DNA of 27,401 bases from CAZTXD01 sp964617995 (GCA_964617995.1 CAZTXD010000038.1:1-27401), one strand, 5' to 3'. Counted from the first letter of the stretch, positions 6,655 through 14,746 are shown. The notes: generated by a model from the sequence alone, not told the origin. Translations and numbers: made by a program.

Positions 6655-7551
6655 ATGGCCCTGGACCGGTTCGAACTCGACCTGGCAGCCGCCCAAGGAG
6701 GTGTGGTGACCAGGTCACAGCTCCTCGAGGCGGGTAGATCCTCCAACTGGATCGACCGCCAGATCGACGTGGGACGACTGGTGAAGGTGAAGGACGGGGT
6801 GTATCGGGCCATCGAGATGAGGAACCACATGGATCTCCTGCGGGCTGCCTTGGTCACGTTGCCCGACGCGACCGTAAGCCACGAGTCGGCCGCACACCTC
6901 CTCCACTTTCCCGTCCTGCCCACGCTGCGCCCCACGGTCACGGTCCATACCCGGACCACGCACTCCTTTCCAGGTGTCATCGTGCGGCGAAACTCCGATC
7001 TGCTGGCGCAGCACACGATCCGTGTGCAGGATCTCAAGACGACCAACCTCCTGCGAACCACATTCGACCTGGCGGGCGTCCTGGACGAGACGGTCTTCGA
7101 TGGGATCGTCGAAGGTCTGGTTCTGGCCGGCCGTCTGGACCTAGACACCCTGGGAGCCTTCGGCGACAGCCTGAGGCGCCGGGGAAAGCCCGGTTCTCGG
7201 GCCGTCACCGCGGTGATCGAGAGGCGCCGGGCCCTGACCGGTAGCAAGCTGGAGCGGCTCGGTTTGACGGTACTCCGCAAAGGAGGGGTGCCCGATCCCG
7301 TCCTCGAGTATCCCGCACCGTGGAATGACCGCGAGCGCATCGACGCCGCCTGGCCTGCCGCCCGGACCGGTATCGAATGGGATTCGAAGGCATGGCACGA
7401 GTCGCGGAAGCACATGAGGAACGACAGGCGGAGAGATCGGCAAGCCGTGCTCAACGGCTGGGTCATCCTTCGTTACACGTGGACGGACCTGAGCGACCGG
7501 CCCGACTCCGTGGTGGCTGAGGTGCGCCGAGTCCTGCTGCTGCGCTCGTGA
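6655..7551 (+). CDS. AbiEi-like N-terminal domain plus DUF559/Vsr-like nuclease domain protein
   Basis: A 298-residue protein of a common actinobacterial type. The first 55 residues resemble the winged-helix start of AbiEi-family antitoxins (QGGVVTRSQLLEAG, then GRLVKVKDGVYR). The last 100 residues look like a DUF559/Vsr-type PD-(D/E)xK fold: Glu200 in GSKLE, Asp230 in RIDAAW, IEWDSKAWH (Glu241, Asp243), Arg/Asp-rich helix and the closing GWVILRYTW. Those acidic residues could form a nuclease active site. Function is not established for this family; roles as a toxin-antitoxin relic, defence nuclease or repeat-associated enzyme are all possible. I chose the ATG at 6655 over a longer in-frame start in the repeats. 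Its stop codon overlaps the first base pairs of the right repeat array. No partner toxin is adjacent. Confidence 0.75.
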   Translation: MALDRFELDLAAAQGGVVTRSQLLEAGRSSNWIDRQIDVGRLVKVKDGVYRAIEMRNHMDLLRAALVTLPDATVSHESAAHLLHFPVLPTLRPTVTVHTRTTHSFPGVIVRRNSDLLAQHTIRVQDLKTTNLLRTTFDLAGVLDETVFDGIVEGLVLAGRLDLDTLGAFGDSLRRRGKPGSRAVTAVIERRRALTGSKLERLGLTVLRKGGVPDPVLEYPAPWNDRERIDAAWPAARTGIEWDSKAWHESRKHMRNDRRRDRQAVLNGWVILRYTWTDLSDRPDSVVAEVRRVLLLRS

Positions 7552-7674
7552 ACGGTGGGCCACAACCCACGCATTCCGGGGTCTGGAACCCTGGGTTCCC
7601 GCAGCGATGCAACCCGAGATGAAGTGTGGGCTCATACCCCTGCCCGACGGGGGTTGGAACCCTGGGTTCCAACC
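7550..7674 (-). repeat. Right array of the 71-bp palindromic repeat, inverted relative to the left
   Basis: Two diverged copies of the same unit occur in opposite orientation. The core GGAACCCTGGGTTCC appears at 7585-7599 and 7656-7670, again exactly 71 bases apart, and the second lies in a perfect 23-bp palindrome (7652-7674). The inner edge GAACGGTGGGC (7550-7560) mirrors GCCCACTGTTC at the left inner edge (6591-6601) with one mismatch. The array fills the space between the nuclease-like gene and the 3' end of etfA. Confidence 0.85.
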
Positions 7675-7684
7675 ATCGAGTGCC

Positions 7685-8647
7685 TCAGCCCCGACGGCGA
7701 CGCACCTCCGCCACGATGGCGGGGACCACCTCGGCTACGTCGCCGATGACCGCATAGTCGGCCTTGGTGACCATGGGTGCTTCGGCGTCGGTGTTGATGG
7801 CGACGACGTTCTTGGAGGCCATCATCCCCACCCAGTGCTGGATGGCTCCCGAGATCCCGCAGGCCACGTAGACGTCGGGGGCGACCCGGGTCCCGGTCTG
7901 ACCGACCTGGTCGGAGTGGGGCCGCCAACCGTTGTTGGTCACGACCCGGGAGCACCCCACCGCACCACCCAGGAGCGCCGCCAGCTCCTCGAGGGGAGCG
8001 AACCCCTCGGGGCCACCGACACCTCTGCCACCGCTGACGACCACCGGGGCGGTGGCGAGGGTGATCCCTTCGTCCCGGGTGACCCTCTCCACGACCCGGG
8101 TGACCGCGTGGCCATCGTCGAGATCGGGACGGAACTCCTCCACCGGTGCCGGCTCGCCGTCGGTGGCGACAGGAGGGAAGGCATGAGGCGCAGCCGAGAG
8201 AAGACGAACCGCCGCCGTCAACTCGGTCTCCTCCAGCAGGCTCCCTCCCCAGCGAACCCGCACCATCCGCCAGGTCTCATCCCCGCCATCGACACGGGTG
8301 ACGTTGGCCACCATCGGCAGGTCGGCCAGAGCGGCCACATGCGCCAGGACCTCGTTCCCTCGATCAGATCCTGGTGCCACCACCGCCGTGGGCATCTCCC
8401 GAGCGACGAGCTGGACCAGGCACTCACCCCAGGCACCGGGGGCATAGTCGGACAGGACAGGGTGACTCACCGCCCATACCGAATCGACCGCCGAGCCGAG
8501 GCCGACGCCATCGGCGCCTTCCCCGATGACGACGGCGGCGAGGGGAACGCCGGCCTGATCACAGAGCGCACGGCCGAGAGTCACCGCCTGGAGGGACGAC
8601 TCCGGTACCACCCCCTGTTCGTGGTCGATTAGGACGAGAACGCTCAC
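7685..8647 (-). CDS. etfA: Electron transfer flavoprotein subunit alpha
   Basis: A 320-residue ETF alpha subunit. The C-terminal FAD-binding half is clear: VVVSGGRGVGGPEGFAPLEE, then NNGWRPHSDQVGQTG, then CGISGAIQHWVGMMASK and NTDAEAPMVTKADY. With EtfB it forms the heterodimer that carries electrons from flavin dehydrogenases to the respiratory chain. It starts at GTG 8647, overlapping the etfB stop as GTGA. The dimethylglycine dehydrogenase-like gene just upstream on the same strand is the obvious electron donor. A small NNGW replaces the more usual D-x-GW. The gene ends 11 bases before the 71-bp repeat array. Confidence 0.95.
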   Translation of the reverse strand: MSVLVLIDHEQGVVPESSLQAVTLGRALCDQAGVPLAAVVIGEGADGVGLGSAVDSVWAVSHPVLSDYAPGAWGECLVQLVAREMPTAVVAPGSDRGNEVLAHVAALADLPMVANVTRVDGGDETWRMVRVRWGGSLLEETELTAAVRLLSAAPHAFPPVATDGEPAPVEEFRPDLDDGHAVTRVVERVTRDEGITLATAPVVVSGGRGVGGPEGFAPLEELAALLGGAVGCSRVVTNNGWRPHSDQVGQTGTRVAPDVYVACGISGAIQHWVGMMASKNVVAINTDAEAPMVTKADYAVIGDVAEVVPAIVAEVRRRRG

Positions 8648-9402
8648 AGGACCCCCAGCTTCTCGAACACGTCGACGACCCCGGTCGCATCGGAGAGGAC
8701 CTCGGTCTTCACCTCCTGCTCGGGCGGCGACTGCAGTCCGACCATCCGCTGCCCGCCGGGGACCAGCTCGAGCTCATGGCGGCGGAGCTCGAGCTTCTTC
8801 GACTTGAGGCGACCCGACAGCGTTGGATATCGGGGGAGGTTGATGCCTTCCCTCACCGCCAGCACGGCCGGCAGCGGGAGCCGGTAGACCTCGAACCCGT
8901 TGTCGATCTCCCGGCGGGCACGCACGGTGCCGTCTTCGACGTCGATGCCCTTTATCCCCGACACGACGGGGCGTTGGAGGCCGTGTGCCACCCGTATCGC
9001 CACCTGGAACCCTCCCGAGTCGGCCGACTCGTTGCCGAAGAGGATCAGGTCGAACCTGCCCTGGTCGCTCTCGAGTCCCGAGATCGCCGCCAGCAGACCC
9101 GCCGCGGTCGCCTGGGGATCGATGTCGGAGCCGTCGGTGGGCACCAGCACGGCCTCATCGGCTCCCACCGAGGCGGCGTAGCGAAGTTGCTCCTCTGCCT
9201 CGGGTGGACCCAACGTCAGCACCGTGACCGCACCCCCGTGAGCCTCCTTGATCTGGATGGCCTCCTCCACGGCACACTCCTCGTGAGGGCTGGTGGTGAA
9301 GGACAGGTGTGACGACTCGATCGCCTTGCGGTCCGGCGTGAGCACGATCCGGGCACCGGGAGCCGGAACCCGCTTGATGCAGACGAGCACCCTCACGGCC
9401 AC
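8644..9402 (-). CDS. etfB: Electron transfer flavoprotein subunit beta
   Basis: A 252-residue ETF beta subunit of the ETF_alpha/beta adenine nucleotide-binding fold. It begins VRVLVCIKRVPAPG, and shows the family pattern SPHEECAVEEAIQIKE and LTLGPPEAEEQLRYAASVGADEAVLV, which binds AMP and shapes the alpha contact. It lies 64 bases after the dehydrogenase and overlaps etfA by 4 bases, so the three genes probably share a transcript. The annotated GTG at 9402 has no clear ribosome-binding site. Confidence 0.95.
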   Translation of the reverse strand: MAVRVLVCIKRVPAPGARIVLTPDRKAIESSHLSFTTSPHEECAVEEAIQIKEAHGGAVTVLTLGPPEAEEQLRYAASVGADEAVLVPTDGSDIDPQATAAGLLAAISGLESDQGRFDLILFGNESADSGGFQVAIRVAHGLQRPVVSGIKGIDVEDGTVRARREIDNGFEVYRLPLPAVLAVREGINLPRYPTLSGRLKSKKLELRRHELELVPGGQRMVGLQSPPEQEVKTEVLSDATGVVDVFEKLGVL

Positions 9403-9466
9403 AACATTCTTTGGTTGACGGCGAACGGGCCCAGGCGTTCGTAGCGGTCCAAAGAAGGCATCCCGA

Positions 9467-11974
9467 TCAGCCCTTCATCCGGTTGTCGTCGGGATCGAAG
9501 AGGGGGGTGGAACCGGCCCGGGCCACGGTTATCGGGTAGTCCTCGTTCATATAGCGGACACGGAAGGAGGCTCCCTCCTCCGCCAGCTCGAAGGGCAGGT
9601 AGCCCATCAACAGGTAGGCACCCACCGAGGGTCCGGCGCCGGCGCTGGTCACGTAGGAGGGGCGCCCGTGAGAGTCGATGATCCGCTCGCCACCCGACGT
9701 CAGGATCGGCTCGCCGCCCGTCATGTAGCGCTCGATCCCGTCCCGGGGGGAGGTGTGGTCGTCGACGGTGAAGGTGCACATGACCGCGACCGGCTCGTCC
9801 TCGCGAGCCTTCAGATACGCCTCCTTGCCGATGAAGTCGGCCGACTTGACCTTGGGTCGGGCGAGGCCCGCCTCCACGGGCGAGTACTCCGACTCGAGCT
9901 CGGCGCCCATGAGTCGGTAGCCCTTCTCCATCCTCCCCGAGGTCCCGTACACGCCGGCTCCCACGGGGACGACGCCGTGATCCTGACCGGCGTCCCAGAG
10001 CATGTCCCACATCTGGACGCCGCGCTCGATCGGGACGTAGATCTCCCACCCGGATTCCCCCACGTAGGAGATGCGGAACAGGCGGGTGATCAGTGACCCG
10101 AAGGTGACCTCCCGGGTGCTCCCGAAGGGGAAGGAGCCGTCGGAGAGGTCCTCGTCGGTGAGCGACGACACCAACGCCCGGGCGTTGGGTCCCCACACGC
10201 CGATGGTCGTGTAGGCGGATGTGTGGTTCTCGAAGTGGACGGACCCGTCGGTGGGCAGGTTCTTGCGGAACCAGTACTCATCGCGGGGACCGTCGAACGC
10301 GCCCGTCACGACCAGGTAATGCTCCTCACCGAGTCGCATGATCGTCAGATCCGACCGGAAGCCGCCGCCGTGGGTGAGGAGCGGCGTGTATATCGCCGAG
10401 CCCACCGGTCGGTCGCACTGGTTGACGGCCATGCGCTGGATGTAGTCGACCACCCCCGGCCCGGTGATGTCGAAGACGACGAACGCCGACAGGTCGACCA
10501 GGCCCACCCGCTCCCGCATCGCCAGGTGCTCGGCGGTACTGATGGGGGACCACCAGCGCCTGTCCCACTCGTGGGGTCTGTCGGAGACCCCGTATTCGGA
10601 GACCAGGGAGGCGTTGACCTCGTACCAATGCGGGCGCTCCCATCCCCCGGCCTGGAAATAGACCGCCCCCAGTGCCTCGGTGCGGGAGTGAAAGGGAGCC
10701 ACGCGGATGTTGCGCTCGGACTCCCACTGCTCCCGGGGATGGACGATCCCGTAGGTCTTGTTGAAGTGCTCGTTGCAACGGGCACGGATGTGGTGGGTGG
10801 TGCGGGCGTAGTCGTAGAGACGGGCGATGTCGGAGGAATGGGGATCGATCTCGGGATAGCCGTCGGTCATCCACTCGGCGATGAGCCTTCCCACCCCCGG
10901 CCCCTCCTTGATCCACACCGCTGCCGCCGACCACAGACCCGCCACCTCCACCGTCTCTCCCAGCAGCGGCATCCCGTCGGGGGTGAGCGACAGCAGGCCG
11001 TTGATGGCGTACTTGATCTCGGCCCCCTCCAGGATCTCGGGCATCAGCTCCAGGGCGTCCTCGAGCTGGGCGTCGAAGTCGTCGGCTGTGAAAGGCAGCT
11101 CCGTGGGCGACATCCGGGCTTCCTCGATAGAGGGGATCTCCTCGGGGTAATGGAAAATCGGCCGGTGCGCATAGGATCCCACCTCCATCGATCCGGCGGT
11201 CTGGCGCTCGTACATGAAGGTGTCCATGTCCCGCACGATCGGATAACCGATCTCGTTGCCCGTCTCGGCGAGGATCGGGATCGGGCCGACGTCGATCATC
11301 TGATGGACGGCAGGAGTCAGGGGGATGGTTGCCCCCGCCATCGCCGCCACCCGCGGCGACCACACGCCACAAGCCACCACCACGTGCTCTGTCTCGACAC
11401 GGCCCTTGTCGGTCACCACCGCCCGGACCCGGTCCCCCTCCACCTCGATGTCGAGTGTCTCGGTGTTGGGGAACACCGAGAGAGCTCCCAATTCCTGGGC
11501 CCGCTCGCGGAATATGGTCCCGGCCCGGAGGGAGTCCACCACCGACACCGAGGGGGTGTAGAAGCCTCCCAGGATCACAGACTCGTCGATGAACGGGACC
11601 ATCTCCTTCACCTGGGTGGGGGTGAGGAGCTCCGAAGGAATCCCCCAGGCGGTCGCTGAGCTCATCCGGTGGCGCAGCTCCTCCATCCGCTCCTCGGTGC
11701 GGGCGACCTCGATGCCGCCGCAGGTGGTGTTGACCCCCATCTTCTCGTACTGACGCTGCGAATCGAGGGTGAGTGCCGCCAACTCCTTGCCGTGATCGAC
11801 TGGGAAGATGAAATTGGAGGCATGACCGGTGGAGCCTCCCGGGTTGGGCAGAGGGCCCTTGTCGATCTGGACGATCTCACGCCATCCCCGCTCGGCCAGA
11901 TGCCCGACCACGCTGTTGCCTACGATCCCGGCTCCGATGACCACCACCCGTGCTTTCGAGGGCAATTCAGTCAC
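9467..11974 (-). CDS. Dimethylglycine dehydrogenase-like FAD/folate oxidoreductase (DAO + GcvT domains)
   Basis: An 835-residue two-part enzyme resembling dimethylglycine and sarcosine dehydrogenases. Residues 1-370 are a DAO-type FAD domain: dinucleotide motif GAGIVG (14-19) and GSTGHAS with His51 at the position that carries covalent FAD in the mammalian enzyme. A FAO_M linker follows, and from about 440 to the end a GcvT/aminomethyltransferase fold that binds tetrahydrofolate (DITGPGVVDYIQRM, GESGWEIYVP, SPVEAGLARPK, DFIGKEAYLK). The family oxidises an N-methyl group and transfers it as methylene-H4folate, with electrons passed to ETF, whose genes follow directly. Substrate could be dimethylglycine, sarcosine or a related N-methylated amine. 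The promoter carries a regulatory box shared with the divergent corrinoid operon. Confidence 0.88.
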   Translation of the reverse strand: MTELPSKARVVVIGAGIVGNSVVGHLAERGWREIVQIDKGPLPNPGGSTGHASNFIFPVDHGKELAALTLDSQRQYEKMGVNTTCGGIEVARTEERMEELRHRMSSATAWGIPSELLTPTQVKEMVPFIDESVILGGFYTPSVSVVDSLRAGTIFRERAQELGALSVFPNTETLDIEVEGDRVRAVVTDKGRVETEHVVVACGVWSPRVAAMAGATIPLTPAVHQMIDVGPIPILAETGNEIGYPIVRDMDTFMYERQTAGSMEVGSYAHRPIFHYPEEIPSIEEARMSPTELPFTADDFDAQLEDALELMPEILEGAEIKYAINGLLSLTPDGMPLLGETVEVAGLWSAAAVWIKEGPGVGRLIAEWMTDGYPEIDPHSSDIARLYDYARTTHHIRARCNEHFNKTYGIVHPREQWESERNIRVAPFHSRTEALGAVYFQAGGWERPHWYEVNASLVSEYGVSDRPHEWDRRWWSPISTAEHLAMRERVGLVDLSAFVVFDITGPGVVDYIQRMAVNQCDRPVGSAIYTPLLTHGGGFRSDLTIMRLGEEHYLVVTGAFDGPRDEYWFRKNLPTDGSVHFENHTSAYTTIGVWGPNARALVSSLTDEDLSDGSFPFGSTREVTFGSLITRLFRISYVGESGWEIYVPIERGVQMWDMLWDAGQDHGVVPVGAGVYGTSGRMEKGYRLMGAELESEYSPVEAGLARPKVKSADFIGKEAYLKAREDEPVAVMCTFTVDDHTSPRDGIERYMTGGEPILTSGGERIIDSHGRPSYVTSAGAGPSVGAYLLMGYLPFELAEEGASFRVRYMNEDYPITVARAGSTPLFDPDDNRMKG

Positions 11975-11994
11975 TTGTCATCCTCCACAAATCC

Positions 11995-12031
11995 GGTGCC
12001 ACCATACGGAACAATGCTGTAAAGCGGAACA
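11995..12031 (+). promoter_or_regulatory. Regulatory box 1 (dehydrogenase promoter)
   Basis: This 37-base element begins GGTGCCACC, continues ATACGGAAC and ends CGGAACA. It matches box 2 (12149-12113 on the other strand) at 29 of 37 positions. It lies 21-57 bases before the dehydrogenase start codon, just downstream of a possible -10 (TAGGCT, 12038-12033) whose -35 would be TGGACA (12063-12058, 19-base spacer). That position suggests a repressor or roadblock site. Confidence 0.65.
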
Positions 12032-12086
12032 GAGCCTACCCACCCGGGAACGGGACTGTCCATCCCGCCGGATGGCCTTGGATGGC

Positions 12087-12115
12087 TGGACAAACCCCCG
12101 ATTCTCAGATAGTGT
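12087..12115 (+). promoter_or_regulatory. Predicted promoter of the corrinoid operon
   Basis: TGGACA (12087-12092), an exact 17-base spacer, and TAGTGT (12110-12115) match a sigma-70-type actinobacterial promoter. The start site would fall near 12122, inside box 2. A mirrored TGGACA on the minus strand (12063-12058) serves the divergent dehydrogenase gene, so the two promoters are back to back. Confidence 0.55.
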
Positions 12116-12149
12116 TCCGTTATCCGACATCGTTCCGTATCGTGGAACC
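12113..12149 (-). promoter_or_regulatory. Regulatory box 2 (corrinoid operon promoter)
   Basis: Read on the minus strand it begins GGTTCCACG, continues ATACGGAAC and ends CGGAACA. It includes an inverted repeat GTTCC-N7-GGAAC and a further GGAAC half-site 18 bases on. It overlaps the -10 and predicted start site of the plus-strand promoter. The mirrored copy (box 1) controls the divergent gene and a related core lies in the importer promoter, so a common regulator is likely. The GTTCC/GGAAC symmetry is reminiscent of IclR-family operators, but the family is not proven. Confidence 0.65.
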
Positions 12150-12229
12150 TGGCTCTGTCAAGCCGCGTGAATCTGGAATCCTGATCGTGGACCGCGACCG
12201 TTCGTAGAACCGCACCGGAGGGCGATGGT

Positions 12230-12919
12230 ATGAGCGAAGAAGAACTGGACCTCTCCACCCTCAGCGACGACGAGCTCGTCGAGCAGATGCACGACGACCT
12301 CTACGACGGCCTCGCCGACGAGATCGTGGAAGGCACCAACATCCTACTGACACGGGGATGGTCGGCGACACGGGTCCTCAACGATGCCCTGGTGGAAGGA
12401 ATGCGGATAGTCGGCATCGACTTTCGCGACGGGATCCTCTTCGTCCCCGAGGTCTTGCTGGCCGCCAATGCCATGAAGGCCGGCATGAAGGTGCTCCGCC
12501 CCCTGCTGGCCGAGACGGGAGCCGACACGGTGGGGAAGGTCGTCATCGGGACCGTCAAGGGAGACATCCACGACATCGGCAAGAACCTGGTGGGCATGAT
12601 GCTGGAGGGAGCCGGCTTCGAGGTGATCGACCTGGGCATCAACACCGACGTCGAGGAGTACATCATGGCCCTGGACGAGCACCGACCCGACATCCTGGGC
12701 ATGTCGGCGCTGCTCACCACCACCATGCCCTACATGAAGGTCGTGATCGACACCATGGTCGAGAAGGGCATCCGCGACGACTACATCATCCTCGTGGGAG
12801 GAGCGCCCCTCAACGAGGAGTTCGGAAAGGCCGTGGGCGCCGACGCCTACTGCCGTGACGCCGCCATCGCCGCCGAGACGGCCAAGACGCTGGTGGGAGC
12901 CCGCCGTGGTGCTGCCTGA
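12230..12919 (+). CDS. Corrinoid (cobalamin-binding) methyltransferase partner protein
   Basis: A 229-residue corrinoid protein like MttC, MtbC and MtgC. Residues 20-100 form the four-helix cap domain (B12-binding_2) and 103-225 the Rossmann-like cobalamin domain. The signature GDIHDIGKN (111-119) carries His114, the lower ligand to cobalt, and later SALLTTTM and GGAPLNEEFG complete the B12 motif. It accepts a methyl group from the MttB-type enzyme and passes it to the folate methyltransferase in the same operon. The ATG at 12230 follows GGAGGGCGATGGT. First gene of the operon; its 3' end overlaps the next gene by 14 bases. Confidence 0.93.
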   Translation: MSEEELDLSTLSDDELVEQMHDDLYDGLADEIVEGTNILLTRGWSATRVLNDALVEGMRIVGIDFRDGILFVPEVLLAANAMKAGMKVLRPLLAETGADTVGKVVIGTVKGDIHDIGKNLVGMMLEGAGFEVIDLGINTDVEEYIMALDEHRPDILGMSALLTTTMPYMKVVIDTMVEKGIRDDYIILVGGAPLNEEFGKAVGADAYCRDAAIAAETAKTLVGARRGAA

Positions 12920-13514
12920 CGCACCCCGGGTGCTGGTCATCGGCTGTGGGGCCATGGCCCGCGAGCTACTCGACATCGTGTCCCGCAACCGGCTGGAAGC
13001 CGTCCACGTCGCCTGTCTCCCGGCCCGCTACCACAACACGCCTGCGTTGATTCCCGCCGCCGTCGACGAGAGGATCAGCGCGGCCCGCGACCGGTATGAC
13101 CATGTCTTCGTCGCCTACGGCGACTGCGGTACCGGGGGGATGCTCGACCGGGTGCTGGAGAAGCACGGGGTCGAGAGGTTGGCGGGTGCTCACTGCTATG
13201 AGTTTCTCGCCGGCTCGGCCCGGTTCTTCGACCTCCACGAGGCGCAACCGACGACTTTCTACCTCACCGACTTCCTGGTCCGCCACTTCGATCGCCTCGT
13301 GTGGCGCGGGCTGGGCCTCGACCGGTGGCCGCATCTCCGCGACGACTACTTCGGCAACTACACCCGCGTGGTGTTCCTGGCGCAGACAACCGACCCCGAT
13401 CTCGACGACCGTGCCAGGTCGGCCGCCGCTCGGCTGGGACTCGACTACGAGCGAGTGGAGGTGGGTTACGGCGATCTCGAGCCCGCTCTGATCGAAACGG
13501 CCCGGCGAGCATGA
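12906..13514 (+). CDS. DUF1638 domain protein of methyltransferase operons
   Basis: About 202 residues, starting at GTG 12906 (or the next codon, 12909) with GGGAG upstream; the longer frame from 12855 lies inside the corrinoid gene. The start RVLVIGCGAMARELLDI, then VHVACLPARYHNTP and VFVAYGDCGTGGMLD, are the conserved parts of DUF1638, a family found beside MttB, corrinoid and MtrH-like genes in methylotrophic archaea and bacteria. Invariant Cys residues in CGA and DCGTGG hint at a metal or cofactor site. Its biochemical role is unknown. It overlaps both neighbours and so is translationally coupled. Confidence 0.82.
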   Translation: MVLPDAPRVLVIGCGAMARELLDIVSRNRLEAVHVACLPARYHNTPALIPAAVDERISAARDRYDHVFVAYGDCGTGGMLDRVLEKHGVERLAGAHCYEFLAGSARFFDLHEAQPTTFYLTDFLVRHFDRLVWRGLGLDRWPHLRDDYFGNYTRVVFLAQTTDPDLDDRARSAAARLGLDYERVEVGYGDLEPALIETARRA

Positions 13515-13801
13515 GCGACACGGAGGTGACCGTGGTGTATTGGCGCGACATCCCCGCACAGGTGGTGTCCGGCAAGGGCCGCGATGCACAGCGCATACCC
13601 CTGGCCGATCGCTTCCAGGAGGCGATCGACCGCGCCGCCACCCGGGCAGGGCTGGTCGGCTCCGACGAGTACATGAAGGAATGGCGCCGTGCCGGCGCCG
13701 GTAACGGGGATCCATCCGTGGTGGCAGATCAACTGGACGCCGATCACCCCGCAACCGTGCTGGAGGAGATGGTCCGCAACCACGGGAGGAGAAGCCCGTG
13801 A
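13511..13801 (+). CDS. Small PF13769-type ('virulence factor' family) protein
   Basis: A 96-residue soluble protein. The start VVYWRDIPAQVVSGKGRD and LADRFQEAIDRAATRAGLV are characteristic of the family labelled Virulence_fact in Pfam. The family label is historical and says little about function. Its ATG overlaps the DUF1638 stop as ATGA, placing it inside the corrinoid operon, so a role in the methyl-transfer system is more plausible than virulence. No catalytic motif or membrane segment is visible. Confidence 0.75.
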   Translation: MSDTEVTVVYWRDIPAQVVSGKGRDAQRIPLADRFQEAIDRAATRAGLVGSDEYMKEWRRAGAGNGDPSVVADQLDADHPATVLEEMVRNHGRRSP

Positions 13802-13834
13802 CTCAGGCTCCGACTTCCGACTCCGGACCCGGCC

Positions 13835-14746
13835 ATGACTGACACGGTCGTGTCCTCGTCCACCCGTGAGGTCGTCATCGGCTTCGAGCGTCCCTTCGTC
13901 GTCATCGGAGAGCGCATCAACCCGACCGGTCGCAAGACGCTGGCCGTAGAGATGAGAGAGGGAGACTTCTCCCGGGTCGAGACCGACGCCGTCACCCAGG
14001 TGGAGGCGGGCGCCAACATGCTCGATGTCAACGCCGGCATCCCCCTAGCGGACGAGCCCGCCATCCTCGCCGCCACCGTCAAGCTGGTGCAGTCCCTGGT
14101 GGAAGTACCCCTCTCGATCGACTCTTCGATCATCGCGGCTCTGGAGGCGGGGCTCGGTGCGTATCAGGGCAAGGCCCTCGTCAACTCGGTCACGGGCGAG
14201 GAGGAGACGATGGAACGGGTTCTCCCGCTGGTCGCCAGCCATGGAGCCGCGGTGGTGGCCATCTCCAACGACGAGACGGGAATCTCCGAGGACCCCGACG
14301 TGAGGTTCGAAGTCGCCCGACGGATCGTCAACCGAGCGGCGGACCACGGGATCCCCGCCGCCGACGTCGTCGTCGACCCGCTGGTGATGCCGATCGGTGC
14401 CATGGCGACCGCCGGTCGGCAGGTCTTCCATCTGGTGCGTCGCCTCCGTGACGAGCTGGGCGTCAACACGACCTGCGGCGCCTCCAACGTCAGCTTCGGA
14501 CTCCCCAACCGACCCGGGATCAACGCCACCTTCCTGGCCATGGCCATCGGGGCCGGCATGACCTCGGCCATCACGAATCCGCTTGAACCGGAGATCATGC
14601 AGGCGGTCAAGGCCGCCGATGTCCTCACCGGCCGCGATCCCGATTGTGCGGGATGGATCCGGCGCTACCGTCAGCCGGCGGCGGAGGGCGGCGGCGAGGG
14701 CAGGAGGGGCCGCCCGGGTCGTCGTCGACCGGCCGCTTCGCCGTGA
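13835..14746 (+). CDS. Methyltetrahydrofolate:corrinoid methyltransferase (pterin-binding TIM barrel)
   Basis: A 303-residue protein of the pterin-binding family that includes AcsE, MtvA, MtgA and the MetH folate domain. Visible motifs are VIGERINPTGR (about 22-32), GANMLDVNAG (about 59-68), PLSIDSS (about 90-96), then KALVNSVTGEEE, VVDPLVMPIG and GASNVSFGLPNR. It would move the methyl group from the methylated corrinoid protein to tetrahydrofolate (or the reverse), giving 5-methyl-H4folate. Starts at the ATG 34 bases after the previous gene; its TGA overlaps the GTG of the activator gene. The last 25 residues are a Gly/Arg-rich tail unlike the family core. Confidence 0.92.
   Translation: MTDTVVSSSTREVVIGFERPFVVIGERINPTGRKTLAVEMREGDFSRVETDAVTQVEAGANMLDVNAGIPLADEPAILAATVKLVQSLVEVPLSIDSSIIAALEAGLGAYQGKALVNSVTGEEETMERVLPLVASHGAAVVAISNDETGISEDPDVRFEVARRIVNRAADHGIPAADVVVDPLVMPIGAMATAGRQVFHLVRRLRDELGVNTTCGASNVSFGLPNRPGINATFLAMAIGAGMTSAITNPLEPEIMQAVKAADVLTGRDPDCAGWIRRYRQPAAEGGGEGRRGRPGRRRPAASP

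Noticed and set aside
14644..14742. Longer start of the corrinoid activator
   Set aside because: The extra 33 residues lie inside the preceding gene, are Gly/Arg/Ser-rich and precede the ferredoxin domain; the GTG at 14743 overlaps the previous stop in the manner of the operon.
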